64,000 nt of DNA from Prorocentrum cordatum. Taxonomy: Eukaryota; Sar; Dinophyceae; Prorocentrales; Prorocentraceae. Below the pieces are notes generated by a model, which saw only the letters and a list, made by a program, of their open reading frames with translations, was not told the origin of the DNA and did not search any database. Location: positions 420,658 to 484,657 of the forward strand of contig CAUYUJ010003958.1 of assembly GCA_963575745.1 (NCBI GenBank), read 5' to 3'. Each line of letters starts with the position of its first letter. The stretch's first letter is position 1. Shown piece after piece: positions 40,012-50,376 of this stretch. A program made the position numbers and the translations under genes.

Positions 40012-40440
40012 TCCTCCTGCGCTTCCTCCTCTTCATCCTCCTCCTCCTCCTCCTCCTCCTCCTGCTCTTCCTCCTCCTGCTCCTCCTCCTCCTCCTCCTC
40101 TTCTGCCTGGATGCTGCGCCGGTTGCGAACGCCTGCTCCTCCACGAAATTAATCCTCATCCGCCTCCCCTTGCCCATGTCCCTCCCCGCCTCCTCGCTCT
40201 TTCTCCCCCTCCTCCTCCTCCTCCTCCTCCTCCTCCTCCTCCTCCTCGTCGTCCTACTCCCCCCCTGTCCTGTCTTCATCCTCCCACTCCTCCTCCCTCC
40301 TCCTCCTCCGCTGGCCGAGCCGGGCCGGGCCGGGCCGAGCCGAGCCGGCGGAGGAATAGTCTGATTATGGAAGGGAGGGGGAAGAGAACGAGCAGGAGGA
40401 GGAGGAGGAGGAGGAGGAGGAGGAGGAGGAGGACATGGAT
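40012..40440 (+). repeat. CTC tracts switching to GGA tract
   Basis: (CTC)n at 40,015-40,110 and 40,205-40,255, a CCGGGCCGGGCC palindromic stretch at 40,318-40,345, then (GGA)n at 40,390-40,435. Confidence 0.9.
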
Positions 40441-40589
40441 GAGGTGCTTTTTCGAACGGCCGAAACGGTCCTCCCGGTCCCCTCCACCTCCTACTCCTTC
40501 TGGCTCTACCCTCGGCTCGGATTGCGCTGGACGCCTGCCCGACGTTCACTCCTCCTCCTTCTCCTCCTCCTCATCCTCCCTCCTCCTTC

Positions 40590-40690
40590 CCGGGTGCCCG
40601 GGGGATGCCCGGATGCCCCGGTGCCGGGGTGCCTGCAGTGCCCGGGTGCCCGGGTGCCCGGTGCCCGGGTGCCCGACAGGGGGTCTTCCG
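40590..40690 (+). repeat. GTGCCCGG octamer repeat
   Basis: Tandem GTGCCCGG/GGTGCCCG units that truncate the Helitron frame. Confidence 0.85.
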
Positions 40691-40712
40691 TGCGGGTCTT
40701 CCGTGCGGCGAC

Positions 40713-42871
40713 AGTGCTCTCGCTGTTGAAGGATGCGAATCCAAGGGCGCAGTTGTACGACCGAATGTGCTGCATGAAGTGGTCGTGGGAAAGACCCGGA
40801 CGAAGGAGCTGAGCCATTTCGGCCGGAGCGGGAGGCAGTAGGGGGATGCCAGCCAGGGCTCCGTACCTGCAGCACGCGCCGAAGTCCTTTCTGCGTGCTG
40901 CCGGGCAACGCGCGCGTTCGGCGAAGAAGTGCAGAGCCCCGCACGTTGCGCAGGCTCCTTGAAGTGGCCGGTCGGAGAGAGCGACGCTTTCGGAACGCGG
41001 TTGCTGCACCATTCGTCTGTCGACCACCAGCCGGCGCGGTGGCCGGTGCGTACGCCAAGAGAAGTCCCAGGCACGGGTTCTGCGAACCAGTTCCGATGCG
41101 CTGCGCAGGCGGGCGGACAGCTGGACGAGTTCGGAAGTGCTACGCGGGTGGACTTGAGGCGACACCACGGCACGGAACATTTCGGCGAGTCACGTGCTCG
41201 GAGGTACATGCGGACGGCTGCCCCCACCTGCTTGCGGAGTGCTTGCAACGGATCGCTACGTGGACGGGCGTGTGGGACACCAGAAGACCCCGACGTCGGA
41301 GGATGATGGGGCCCGGCGGCGGCGGTGGCTACCGCGGCATGTCGGACGTGGTCGGGGCAGTATCCGGTGGCGTACATTGCTTTCGTCAACTTTCTGTCGC
41401 ACAGTGGGAAGGAACATGTGGGTTTAAAGCAACGTTCGCACATGCCGTTGTTGTGCGGCACTGCGCGTCGCACGCCATGGCGGGCGGGGGCGCGGCAGCC
41501 GGCCTTTCCGGGCCCCTGGCAACGGGGCCCCGCGAGGCAACAGTGCCTACATTCCACCACGGTGCCGAGAGGGCCCACGCGAAAAGCGCACCCAATGGCA
41601 CGATTGCTACATGGCTTCCCTTTCCGAATGCACGCGATGCAGAGGCCGTCGGACGACTTCCGTTGAGCTACACCGCTGCACCCAGACGAGCTACAAGGGC
41701 GTTCGGCTTGCTCGTAGGATCGTTTGGAGAGGGATGGTAATGGTTGTGGTGTGGACAGCCCACACGTTCGACACAGGCCTGCTGAACCAGGGGTGGAACG
41801 GCCGTCGCACCTACGCGTCGCGCATGGGAAACAGGACGAAGTGCAAAGACAACACAAAGTGTCTTCTGGCGACTCGACTACGTTCGTACACGCGGGCGCG
41901 CGGCACAAGTGGAGCAGGGCGGGCGGTTGGCAGACGAGGCAATGCTGTCCGCGTTGTCGAGGGACGCGGAAGTTGCAGCTGGCCGTAGCGCAAGGAAAGA
42001 CCCCGACGATGCACATGGGGCATTGCGCGCCCGTTCGAGATGTGCTTTCTTGCACCGCTGGCGCCCCGCACTTCGGAACGCTACATCGCGAGGGCGTAGA
42101 TGCAAGCGCCGTCGAAGACTGCGCTGGAGCGGCTAGAGAAGGGCTGGCGGCTGGGCTGGCTCCGCCACAGTGAGCGCACAGATCTGGAGTTCCGGGTGCT
42201 CCTCGGCGCGAGAAGCACACTGTGCACGGTCGACGTCCGGCTTGGCATGGGACGCAAGTACTGCGGGCTGCATCGCTCCGTTCCTCCTGGCAGCCAAGCG
42301 ATGCGCAGGCGAATTGCCGACCAAGGTTGTAGGGGCAAGAATGGTTGTTGTGATGGTTAACGCATTGCGGAAGCCGGCCTGATGCATGTTTGACTTTTTG
42401 CCGGACGTGGGAAGGACACCCCAGCACCGCGAAGCGACAGGGCAGGGGGCCTTCAGAGCACGGAAAGCACGGGCCAGATGATTTGTTGGTTGCCAGAAGG
42501 CGGCAGCCGACGCGGGCGTTCCTACGCAAGTTCCACTCACGCGCGGTATTGTGGCATAGGTCGGAATAGTGCGTTGCGCAGAAAGTAGACGTGACATGTG
42601 TTTTTGGCCGTCGGAAGGGTGGAGCTACAGGAGCCTCGCACTGGGGGTGGGCACACCGTGTATCTGCCGAAAGGCACCGCTTGCAAAATCTTTGACGTTC
42701 TCGTTTGTTGGTGCCTTCGACTGGGATCTGAGCAGTAACAGCTGGAACCATGACCACGAATACGGAGGTGCAGGGAGCGGCGGCTCGACCCGCGATATGG
42801 ATGGCAGCCTGCAATGCCGTAAAAGTAAGCAGGATAATACTGACTGGTGACTGCGGAGGCAGCAGCATCAT
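40713..42871 (-). mobile_element. Helitron fragment: cysteine array plus N-terminal Helitron region
   Basis: The minus-strand frame from 42,871 (766 codons) has a cysteine array over about residues 65-520. Modules of C-x4-C, 9-14 residues, then C-x2-C-x6-C repeat at least six times (CFPCSEGPLPC, CVPCQAGRRPC, CPMCIVGVFPC, CCLCTSSCFPC, CIACIRKGKPC), with CASLGC, CATASC, CRAPAC, CATRRC and CSSSGC between them. Near 40,960 a different frame takes over and reads ACATCGALHFFAERA...CCRYGALAGIPLLPPAPAEM and then HFMQHIRSYNCALGFASF, the region just before the Helitron helicase-like domain ('CCxxGKVxLPPLP ... FxxNIRxYNxAxAFxSx'). It is then cut by GTGCCCGG repeats, so the Rep and helicase domains are missing. 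An N-terminal hydrophobic stretch is probably fortuitous. Confidence 0.65.
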
Positions 42872-43370
42872 GTCTTCAGCCGATATGGGGTACGGGGTCG
42901 CTGGAGCAGGACGCGGAAGTGCAACTCGGAGACCTTGTTGGAAGCTCCGGGAACAACCTCGGCGCTGACCTGGGCCCCGTCATGGCTCCATGGATGGGCC
43001 AATGGTTGTGCACGGAAACGGAAAGAACGCTGAAGGAACTTGCCCGAGACGGCTCATGGCACCCTTCGCTCTTGGGAGCGTAGATGTTAAGGGCTGGTTA
43101 CGTCACTGCTCCCCGTCCTCCTCTCCTCCTCGTCCTCCTCCTCCTCATCATCATCATCAGCCTCCTCCATGTCCTCCCCGCTCTCTTCAATATGCCGCTC
43201 CTTCTCTTCCTACACCTCGTTCTCGTCCTTCCTCACCTCGAGTCACTCCCCGGTCCTCCTCATCATTCGCTCCCCTTCCATCCTTGTCATCAGCATCCCT
43301 CGCCACCATTACTTACGCCTCCTCATTATCATAATGTATGGTGTGGCTCTCGCGTGGCCATCATTGGGCT
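42871..43370 (+). other. No gene seen; CTC-rich stretch
   Basis: Pyrimidine-rich with (CTC)n near 43,105-43,145 and CATCATCATCATC near 43,146. Otherwise unique. Confidence 0.4.
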
Positions 43371-44690
43371 GTCTTGGGGCCTCGCATGACCCTCTCGGGG
43401 TCAGTTTTTGGAGGCATACTGGAAGTCTCTGGGGCGTATTGGGAGGAGTTGTTGGGCCTCTTGGGAGCCTCCGGGGAGCCTTTTGGGGGGCGCTTGGGTG
43501 GCCTCGGGGGGCTTCTTGCGGCCTCGTGGGGCCCTCTTGGGGTCCGCTGGGCTCGCTTAGGCAATCTTGAGGCCATGTCGGGGCCCTCCTGGGGCCGTCT
43601 TGGGCGACTCCTGCGCCGTCCTGGGGCGCTCTTGGACCGTCTTGGGACGCCTTTGGGGGCGTCTTGGGCCGTCTTGGGCCCGGCTTAAGGGTCTCTTGGG
43701 CCGTCCTGGGGCTCTCTTGGGGGCCTCTTGGGCCGTCTTGGAGCGTCGGAAAGCAAAAAAAGCAAGAACGCGAAAAACATCGAAAGAACCAATGACAAAT
43801 CAGCGTTTGTGGCCTCTTGGGGTTCTCTTGGGAGGCCTCTTGGAGGCCGCTTGGGGCGTGTTGGTGGCCTGTGGGCTCGTCTGGAGGCCATGCTGGCGCG
43901 TGTTGGAGGCTCGCTGGCCTTTTAGGCAGTCGTCAGGCCATGTCGGGGCCCTCCTGGGGCTGTCTTGAGCGGCTCCTGGGTTGTCTTGGGGCTCACTTGG
44001 GCCATCTTGGGACGCCTTTGGGGGCCTCTTGGGCTGTCTTGGGGCCGGCTCAAGGGCCTCTGGGGCCGTCCTGGGGCTGTCTTGGGTGCCTCTTGGGCCG
44101 TCTGGCAGCGTCGGAAAACAGAAAAAGCGAGAAGGCAAAACAAATCGAAAAAAACAATGAAAAATCAACGTTTGTGGCCTCTTGGGGCTCCTTGGGAGGC
44201 CTCTTGGAGGCCGCTTGGGGCGTGTTAGTGGCTTCTGGCCTCGTTTGGAGGCCATGCTGGCGCGTGTTGGAGGTCCGCTGGGCTCGCTTAGGCAGTCTTC
44301 AGGCCATGGCGGAGCCCTCCTGGGGCTGTCTTGGGCGGTTCCTGGGCCGTCCTGGGGGCCTGTTGGGCCGTCTCGGGACGCCTTTGGGGGCTTCTTGGGC
44401 CGTCTTGGGGCCGGCTTAGGGGCCTCTTGGGCCGTCCTGGGGCTCTCTTGGGGGGCCTCTTGGGCCGTCTTGGAGCGTCGGAAAGCAGGAAAAGCGAGAA
44501 GACAAAAAACATGGGAAACACCAATGAAAAAAACAACGTTTTTTGCCTCTTGGGGCTCTCTTGGGAGGCGTCTTGGAGGCCGCTTGGGGCGTGTTGGTGG
44601 CCGCTGGGCTCGTCTGGAAGCCATGCTGGCGCGTGTTGGAGCGCTCGCGGGCTGTCTTGGCTGGGCTGGAGCCCGCCCTGGCGGTCTCTG
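43370..44690 (+). repeat. GGCC/CTTGG block 7 with three 366-bp higher-order units
   Basis: A-rich boxes starting CGTCGGAAA recur at about 43,743, 44,109 and 44,476, giving a unit of about 366 bp. Frames of up to 390 codons here are artefacts. Confidence 0.85.
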
Positions 44691-44784
44691 GAACCGAACG
44701 GGAACCCTTCCGAGCGGCCCCGGGAGCCCTGCACCCCCATGCGCCCCCGAGGTCCTTGGGTTCGGCCGGGGGACCTCGTCCCCC

Positions 44785-44815
44785 TGGATATATATATATA
44801 TATATATAAATATAT

Positions 44816-44847
<32 letters not shown>

Positions 44848-44850
44848 AGA
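44785..44850 (+). repeat. (TA)n tract
   Basis: Imperfect TATATA stretch with AATATAAATAT interruptions. Confidence 0.9.
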
Positions 44851-45034
44851 ATCGGTATCTCGCTGGTCCTTCGCGGCCCCGTTTTGCAAAAGCCCCAATC
44901 GTGGTCCCCCTCCTTTGTTTTCGTGGGCCCGTTGCAAGCCGCGTGGCCCCCTCGCTGCACTTTGTGTCCCACATAAAAAAAAGAGAAAAATTACACAAGA
45001 TTGAAGAGGCGCCACTTCCTCACAACTTAACTCA
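44850..45034. other. No gene seen
   Basis: Unique AT-richer sequence with an A-run at 44,975. Nothing recognised. Confidence 0.35.
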
Positions 45035-45275
45035 GAGGGAGCCAGGCTCGAAGCGCACCTGGCCCCCAATCCGTTAAAGCTGGTAGACGCCGCCCTCGGA
45101 GCCGTCACAGACACCGAATTACAAGGAGTTGCCGTGATCTGTGATGACGGCGCAATCGTAGTAGACGGCCTCGGCGAACCACAGTTGGCAATCGACGAAG
45201 TCGTCGTCGCTGCCTCCTCCAGCGGGTACCCTAGCCGAGAACTCGCACCTGCCGCTGGGCTGGTGGGTTCACACA
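45035..45275 (+). CDS. Coding-like island 1, unknown
   Basis: An open plus-strand frame without repeat character: GARLEAHLAPNPLKLVDAAL, then GAVTDTELQGVAVICDDGAI, then VVDGLGEPQLAIDEVVVAAS. Hydrophobic/charged alternation suggests a folded domain. It ends in GGTTCACACAG, where a (GGA)n tract begins. No family recognised. It could be an exon or a retroelement remnant. Confidence 0.25.
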
Positions 45276-45835
45276 GGAGGAGGAGGAGGAGGAGGAGGAG
45301 GAGGAGGAGGAGGAGGAGAAGAAGGAAGAAGAGGAGGAGGAGTGGGAGGAGGGGAGGAGGAGGAGGAACATGAGGAGACGGCGGGGGAGGATGAGGATGA
45401 GGAGGAGGATGAGACGGAGGATGAGGAGGAGGAAGAGGAGGAGGATGATGCTGCTGTTTTTGATCAGGATGGTGATGCTGATGAGGAAGAGGATGCTGAT
45501 GAGGATGATGATGCTGCTGTTGATGATGATGATGATGATGATAATGCTGGGGTTGATACTGATGCTGATGATGCTGATGATGCTGATGCTGATGATGTTG
45601 ATGATGAGGAGGCGGAGGAGGGTGAGGAGGAAGAGAAGGCGGCGGAAGAGAGGGGTGAAGAGGAAGAGGAGGAGGAGGAGGAGGAGGAGGAGGAGGAGGG
45701 GGAAGACGAGGAAGAGGAGGAGGATGAGGAGGATAAGGCGGAGGAGGAGGAGGAAGGGGAGGAGGGGGGGGGATGAGGAGGATACTGAAAGGGAGAAGGA
45801 GGAGGAGGAGGAGGAGGAGGAGGAGGAGCCGTTGC
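45275..45835 (+). repeat. (GGA)n/(GATGCT)n purine-rich tract
   Basis: GGA repeats grading through GATGATGCTGATG (45,440-45,600) back to GGA. Confidence 0.9.
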
Positions 45836-45845
45836 CCGCTCGGGT

Positions 45846-46125
45846 TTGGGCCCGCGCAAACCACCTGCAGCGAGGCGTGCCGCAAAGGAGTGGGCACGAT
45901 ATTCAGCAGATAGGGCCAGTGCCAAACTGTCTGAGGAGGTAGGCAGGGTGAGAGAAGCTCATGGACAACTGCTGCGCAGTGTGGCCGCAATTTTCGATAA
46001 TACCGAATTGGCAGATCGAGTGGTTGCAATCGTACCGCATCTTCGCTCGTTACTGCGAGGCGAAGTCCCTCGTGTGGCCATCTTGGGCCTCCCGTGGGGC
46101 CTTTTTCTGGTACGAAGAAAAAGTG
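45846..46125 (+). CDS. Coding-like island 2, unknown
   Basis: An open plus-strand frame with balanced composition: RAAKEWARYSADRASAKLSE, then EVGRVREAHGQLLRSVAAIF, then DNTELADRVVAIVPHLRSLL. It looks like two or three amphipathic helices. A possible acceptor (CACCTGCAG) lies at 45,865-45,873. The preceding 25 bases (GAGCCGTTGCCCGCTCGGG) also precede the clathrin pseudogene region at 49,470, after a GGA tract in both places. It could be an exon (helical linker before a sensor domain) or transposon-derived. Confidence 0.25.
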
Positions 46126-46164
46126 AGAGGCTCAAGGCAAGTCGGTAACAACATAACATACCTA

Positions 46165-46340
46165 AGTCGTAGCAAGGAGGATGAGGAAGAGAGAGGATGA
46201 AGGAGTAGTATGAGGAGGATGAGAAGGAGGAGGAGGAGGAGGTTGAGGAGGCGGAGGGTGAGGAGGAGGAGGAGGAGGGAGGATGCGGGAGGAGGAGGAG
46301 GGAGGAGGAGGGGGGATGAGGAAGGAGGATAAGGATGGAG
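46165..46340 (+). repeat. GGA/GAT purine tract
   Basis: Imperfect GGA repeats. Confidence 0.85.
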
Positions 46341-46730
46341 GGAGCAGAAAGAAACCCCAGAGGGTCCAACACGGCGTCCCCCAAGAGGCTTCGAACCTGC
46401 CTCCAGGAGGCCCGCGAGAGGCCTCCCGCGACAGTCCACGGAACACCGCACAAGCCCCAAGAGGGCTCCAGGCTTGCGCTAACCCACCGTGTCCAATCCC
46501 CCACCGTCGGGGCTCAACTTTCGAGGCACGCGTCCGTCCCAGCAGCGTGGCCGATGAGCCGAGCAGGGACCCCTTCCCAGGCGCGCGCTTCGGTGCTAGC
46601 TTGTTGCGCCCCCGGGGGGGGGGGGACAAATCCTGCTCCCCCACCCCAACAACGATCAACGTGGACCCCCGCACAGCGAAGATCATGCCGACAGGCTCAG
46701 CCCCCCTTAAACCTTGATGTCAGTCTACCA
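46340..46730. other. No gene seen
   Basis: GC-rich unique sequence with degenerate GGCC-type repeats at 46,375-46,470. Nothing recognised. Confidence 0.35.
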
Positions 46731-47060
46731 GGAGCAGGAGGAGGAGGGAGGAGGGAGGAGGAGGAAGAGGGGGAGGACGGAGGATGAGGAGGAGGGAGGA
46801 TGAGGCAAGAGGAGGGTGAGAGGAAGATCAGGAAGGGGAGGGAGGAGGGAGGAGAAGAGGAGGAGGAGGAGGGAAAAGCAGGACGAGGAGGAGGAGGATC
46901 AGGAGGCGGGTGATGACGAGGATGAGGAGGATGAAGGGGAGAATGATGGAACAGGTTGGAGCAGGAGCAGGACGAGGAGGAGGGGGACGAGGAGGAGGAA
47001 GGAACAGGAGAAGGAGGGATGAGGAGAGTGCGGAGGATGATGAGGGGAAGAAACGTCCTC
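46730..47060 (+). repeat. GGA/GAG purine tract
   Basis: Imperfect GGA repeats up to the next GGCC block. Confidence 0.85.
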
Positions 47061-47084
47061 TTCCTCCTCCTTTCGCGGGCTTCT

Positions 47085-47630
47085 TGGAGCAAGTTCGAAG
47101 CCTCTTGGGGGACGTCGTGTTAGACGCTCTGGGGCTCCTTTGGAGCCTCTTGGGGGCCTCTTGGGGCCCTCTTGGAAGCCTCTTGGGGCCCCCTTGGGGC
47201 CTCTTGGGAGCCTCCTGGGGCCTTCTTGGGTCGGGCTCCCCCTCTTGGGCTCCTCTTGGGGCGGACTTGGGGCCCTCTTGGCCTGTCGTGGGAGCCGCCT
47301 GGGCCGTCTTGGCTCCCTCGTGGGCCGTCTTGGGCGCCTCTTGGGAGCTTCTTGGGCCTTCTCTCGGCGGTTTCGGGGGCCTCTTGGACCGTCTTCAACG
47401 CCGTGAAGGCTGGAAAGTCATGTATGCAAAAATGTACGTCTTCCGACGGAAAATCTAAGGTTTTGGCCTCTTGCAGCCTTCTTGGGGCGCTTCTTCGAGG
47501 CCTCTTGGGCCGTCTTGGAGGCCTCTTGGGCTGTCTTGGGGCCGTCTTGGGCATCTCAGAGCAATCGTTGGTCGATTCGGGGCCGTTGGGGGGCCGTCTT
47601 GGCCGCTTCCCAGGCCCCAGAAAAGCATGC
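47085..47630 (+). repeat. GGCC/CTTGG block 8
   Basis: 20-bp repeat with an A-rich box at about 47,400-47,460. Confidence 0.75.
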
Positions 47631-47754
47631 GGGCCTGTTTGGGCGGCCCGGCACCCCCATGGAAGACCAAGGCTGCCGGGCCGGGCCACCGTGTCCCTGT
47701 CCCCAGGATATTATAAAATATTATTAATACTATGTATACACGTATGAAGGTAAA

Positions 47755-47763
47755 TATATGTAT

Positions 47764-47803
<40 letters not shown>

Positions 47804-47905
47804 CATACATACATACATACATACATACATACATACATACATACATACATACATACATACATACATACATACATACGTACATATATATAATTATATATAT
47901 ATAGA
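47755..47905 (+). repeat. (TA)n and (CATA)n microsatellites
   Basis: TA dinucleotides (47,766-47,800), then near-perfect CATA tetramers (47,805-47,877), then TATATA again. Confidence 0.95.
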
Positions 47906-48185
47906 TACAGGGGGTCATGTTGTCATGGGCACCCATTCCCTTCCCCTCCTGCACAGCGGCTTGTCCACCATTGTGGAGCAAACGCGAGTTGAGTTGGGTG
48001 GGGCACACCGCTCTCTATCGCTGGCGACCGCTTTTCCCCCCTTCCTCTTTGTCTGTGACACCTTGGGCACGTGCGGCTTAGTTGTCTCTTTCGTAGGTAT
48101 GTACAAATGCGGTAGGTTCGGTGACCTCGGCTCGCAGTGGATGTTGTTGATGATGGTAGTGGTGTCGTTGAATTTTCACTTCTGC
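47905..48185. other. No gene seen
   Basis: Unique sequence ending in a short GTTGTTGATGATGG stretch that precedes the shared module. Confidence 0.35.
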
Positions 48186-48560
48186 TGAATAAATATGGTT
48201 GATCCCCCCACCGGTGCATACTGCTTTTTCTCAATCAACGCGTGCCCCTCGACGCTCGCACCTTGTTTTTTGACAGGGAAAGTCTTCCTGCTCAAACTGG
48301 CCCCCTGGCCCCCTGGTTACAACAACAACGGCTCCCGCCTGAGCCTTCCTTCCAGTTTAGCCAGGACCCCCGCTCCCGCCCGAGACTTCCTCGCATGTTA
48401 TTCAGGAATCGCGCTCTCGCTTGGGACTTCCTTACAATTTATTCAGGAATCGCTCTCCCGGCGCTCTGGAGTCGCGCTCTCGCTGGAGACTTGCTCGCAA
48501 CTTACTGAAGCATAGCCTTGCGTTGGAATTCCCTGCAATTTGCCCAAGCGCCGCGCTCCC
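48185..48560 (+). repeat. Repeat module shared with 22.5 kb, copy 2
   Basis: Starts TGAATAAATATGGTTGATCC, then CTTGTTTTTTGACAGGGAAA, then repeats of GACTTCCT..CAATTTATTCAGG. Same order as 22,527-22,990, with about 80 percent similarity by eye. Confidence 0.7.
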
Positions 48561-48579
48561 GACACCCAGGCACCCAGGA

Positions 48580-48888
48580 GTCGCGCCCGTTGTGGCCCCA
48601 TGTGCATGCCCTTCGTGGCCCCGCTGTCGCCAGTTGTGTCCCCCTCACTGTCCTACGTGGCCCAGTTGCTACCCTCAGTGGCCCCATAGTTGCCTTCTGT
48701 GGCCCCGCATTATCTGCACTTCGTGGCCCCCGCTCGTTCGCGCTCTTCGTGGCCCCATACGCATTCCCTTCGTGTCCCCGCTGTCGCCCTTCGTGGCCTA
48801 CCTCGTGCCCTTCGTGGCCCTGCTGTCGTTTTCTCTCGCTCTCGCTTTCGCTCGTCGTCGCCGTCGTCGTCGTCGCCGTCGTCTTCGA

Positions 48889-48927
<39 letters not shown>

Positions 48928-48935
48928 GGTGGTCG
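48580..48935 (+). repeat. CGTGGCCCC repeat and (GTC)n tract
   Basis: About ten copies of CTTCGTGGCCCCGCTGTCGC-like units of 25-30 bp (48,585-48,830), then (GTC)n at 48,850-48,935. Confidence 0.8.
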
Positions 48936-49199
48936 GTCCCCTGTCCGTCCCTCTTGGGGTCGGGTCGACGGTCCGCGGCCGCCCCGCCGATCAGCGCTGC
49001 CGCTGGCCAGGTCGACGGTCCGCGGCCCCCCCGCCGCTTGCCGGGGCCCGGCCTGCAGGGAAGAAAGGTGTATACCCCGCCAAAGGGGTTCGATCGAAGA
49101 CGAAGAGGGCGGGTATCGAGGGTTTGGGAAATACGCGTTATTGGACACTCGAGCAGATAAGGGCGAACAGTCTTAAAAGGATTGTTGTTGTTGCTGCTG

Positions 49200-49475
49200 A
49201 TGCTGGGGAAGAGGATGACGAGGAGGAGGACGTCGAGGAGGAGGAGGAGGAGAAAGAGGAGGAGGAGGAGGAGGCGGAGGAGAAGGGGGAGGAGGAGGAG
49301 GAGATGGAGAAGAAAGAGGAAGAGGAGAGGATGAGGAGGCGGAGGAGGAAGAAGAAGGAGGAGGCGGAGGAGGAGGATGAGGAGGGGGAGGAGGAGGGGG
49401 GGGGGGGATGAGGAGGATACTGAAAAGGAGGAGGAGGAAGAGAAGGAGGAGAAGGAGGATGAGGAGGAGGAGCCG
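49200..49475 (+). repeat. GGA/GAG purine tract
   Basis: Imperfect GGA repeats. It ends GAGCCGTTGCCCGCTCGGG as at 45,827. Confidence 0.9.
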
Positions 49476-49714
49476 TTGCCCGCTCGGGGTTGGGCCTGCT
49501 GCAACCCACGGCGTGCGGCGGCAACGCGGCGCCGCCACTGGGGTCGCACATGGGGCGGGGGGGCTCCACCTCCGCTCCGCCTCGTCGGCGGCCCCTGGTG
49601 GCAGCGGCCCGCGTCATGGGCGGCCTGGCGGGCGGCCAAGAAGCCAGTGCCGGCCTGGCAAGCTCGAGTACGGCAAGCTGAACGCCCTGGAATCCGCCAG
49701 ACAGCAAGCCCGAG

Positions 49715-50376
49715 CACGGCAAGCCGACGGGGGAGAGGGGGCCCCGGATCGACATCAACATGGTCGTGAATGTGTGGAGTAGAGGTCGGCTCCAGGAGAC
49801 GACGTCGATCCTGCTCGAGGCGCTCAACGAAAACAGGCCAGACCAGGTCCAGTTGCAGACCCAACTGCTTGCTATGAACCTGCAGCAGGCGCCGAAGGCG
49901 GCCGAGACCATCCTGCAGCTGAAGATGTCCACCCACTACGACAAGACACTCATCGGCAACAGTTGCGAAAAGGCCAGTCTGATACAAAACTCCCTGGAGC
50001 AATACCAAGACCCCGCTGACGTGAAGTGCACACTCCCGCACGCGCACCAGATGACGCTCGAATTCCTCTGGCATTTCTTCGGCACGGTGCCCCCTGAGCC
50101 GGGCCTGGAATGCAACCACGAACTCATGCGGCACAACCCGCAGAACTTGCAGGTCGCTGTGCATGTCGCCATCAAGTACCACGAGCAGCTGGGCGCCCTC
50201 GATATCGTGGAGATGTTCGAGAGCTTCGGCTCCTACGAGGGTTGCTTGTACTTTCAGGGCACCCTCCTCTTGGCGATCACAGACCCCGCCGTGTACTTCA
50301 AGTCTATTCAGGAGGAGCTGCGCCAAGACGGGGAACAATGCCCGCAACGTCTCGGCATGAGTGCCGCAAGAAGGGA
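49715..50376 (+). pseudogene. Clathrin heavy-chain fragment (pseudogene)
   Basis: Encodes a stretch from RIDINMVVNVWSRGRLQETT through LNENRPDQVQLQTQLLAMNL, HYDKTLIGNSCEKASL, IKYHEQLGALDIVEMFESFG and SYEGCLYFQGTLLLA. This aligns without gaps with the clathrin heavy-chain distal leg, roughly residues 500-690 of a chain of about 1,680. Clathrin heavy chain forms the coat triskelion for endocytosis and vesicle traffic. Substitutions fall at strongly conserved positions (STHYD for FTHYD, GNSCEKAS for AQLCEKAG). Near 50,300 the frame shifts: after DPAVYFKS the next conserved segment (YIEAA..TGQ.PEVER..RE) is recognisable only across indels. No introns, and both flanks are unrelated, with a GGA tract upstream. 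I read it as a processed or partial pseudogene. A degenerate exon is the alternative. Confidence 0.7.

Noticed and set aside
43800-46029. 390- and 537-codon minus-strand frames over GGCC, TA and GGA repeats
   Set aside because: Composed of PKRPP-type, Ile/Tyr and Pro runs from repeats; no domain signature.
45846-46125. Later exon of the GAF gene (helical linker before a second GAF domain)
   Set aside because: Attractive by helix pattern, but 27 kb away with no GAF core motif; listed only as an unknown island.
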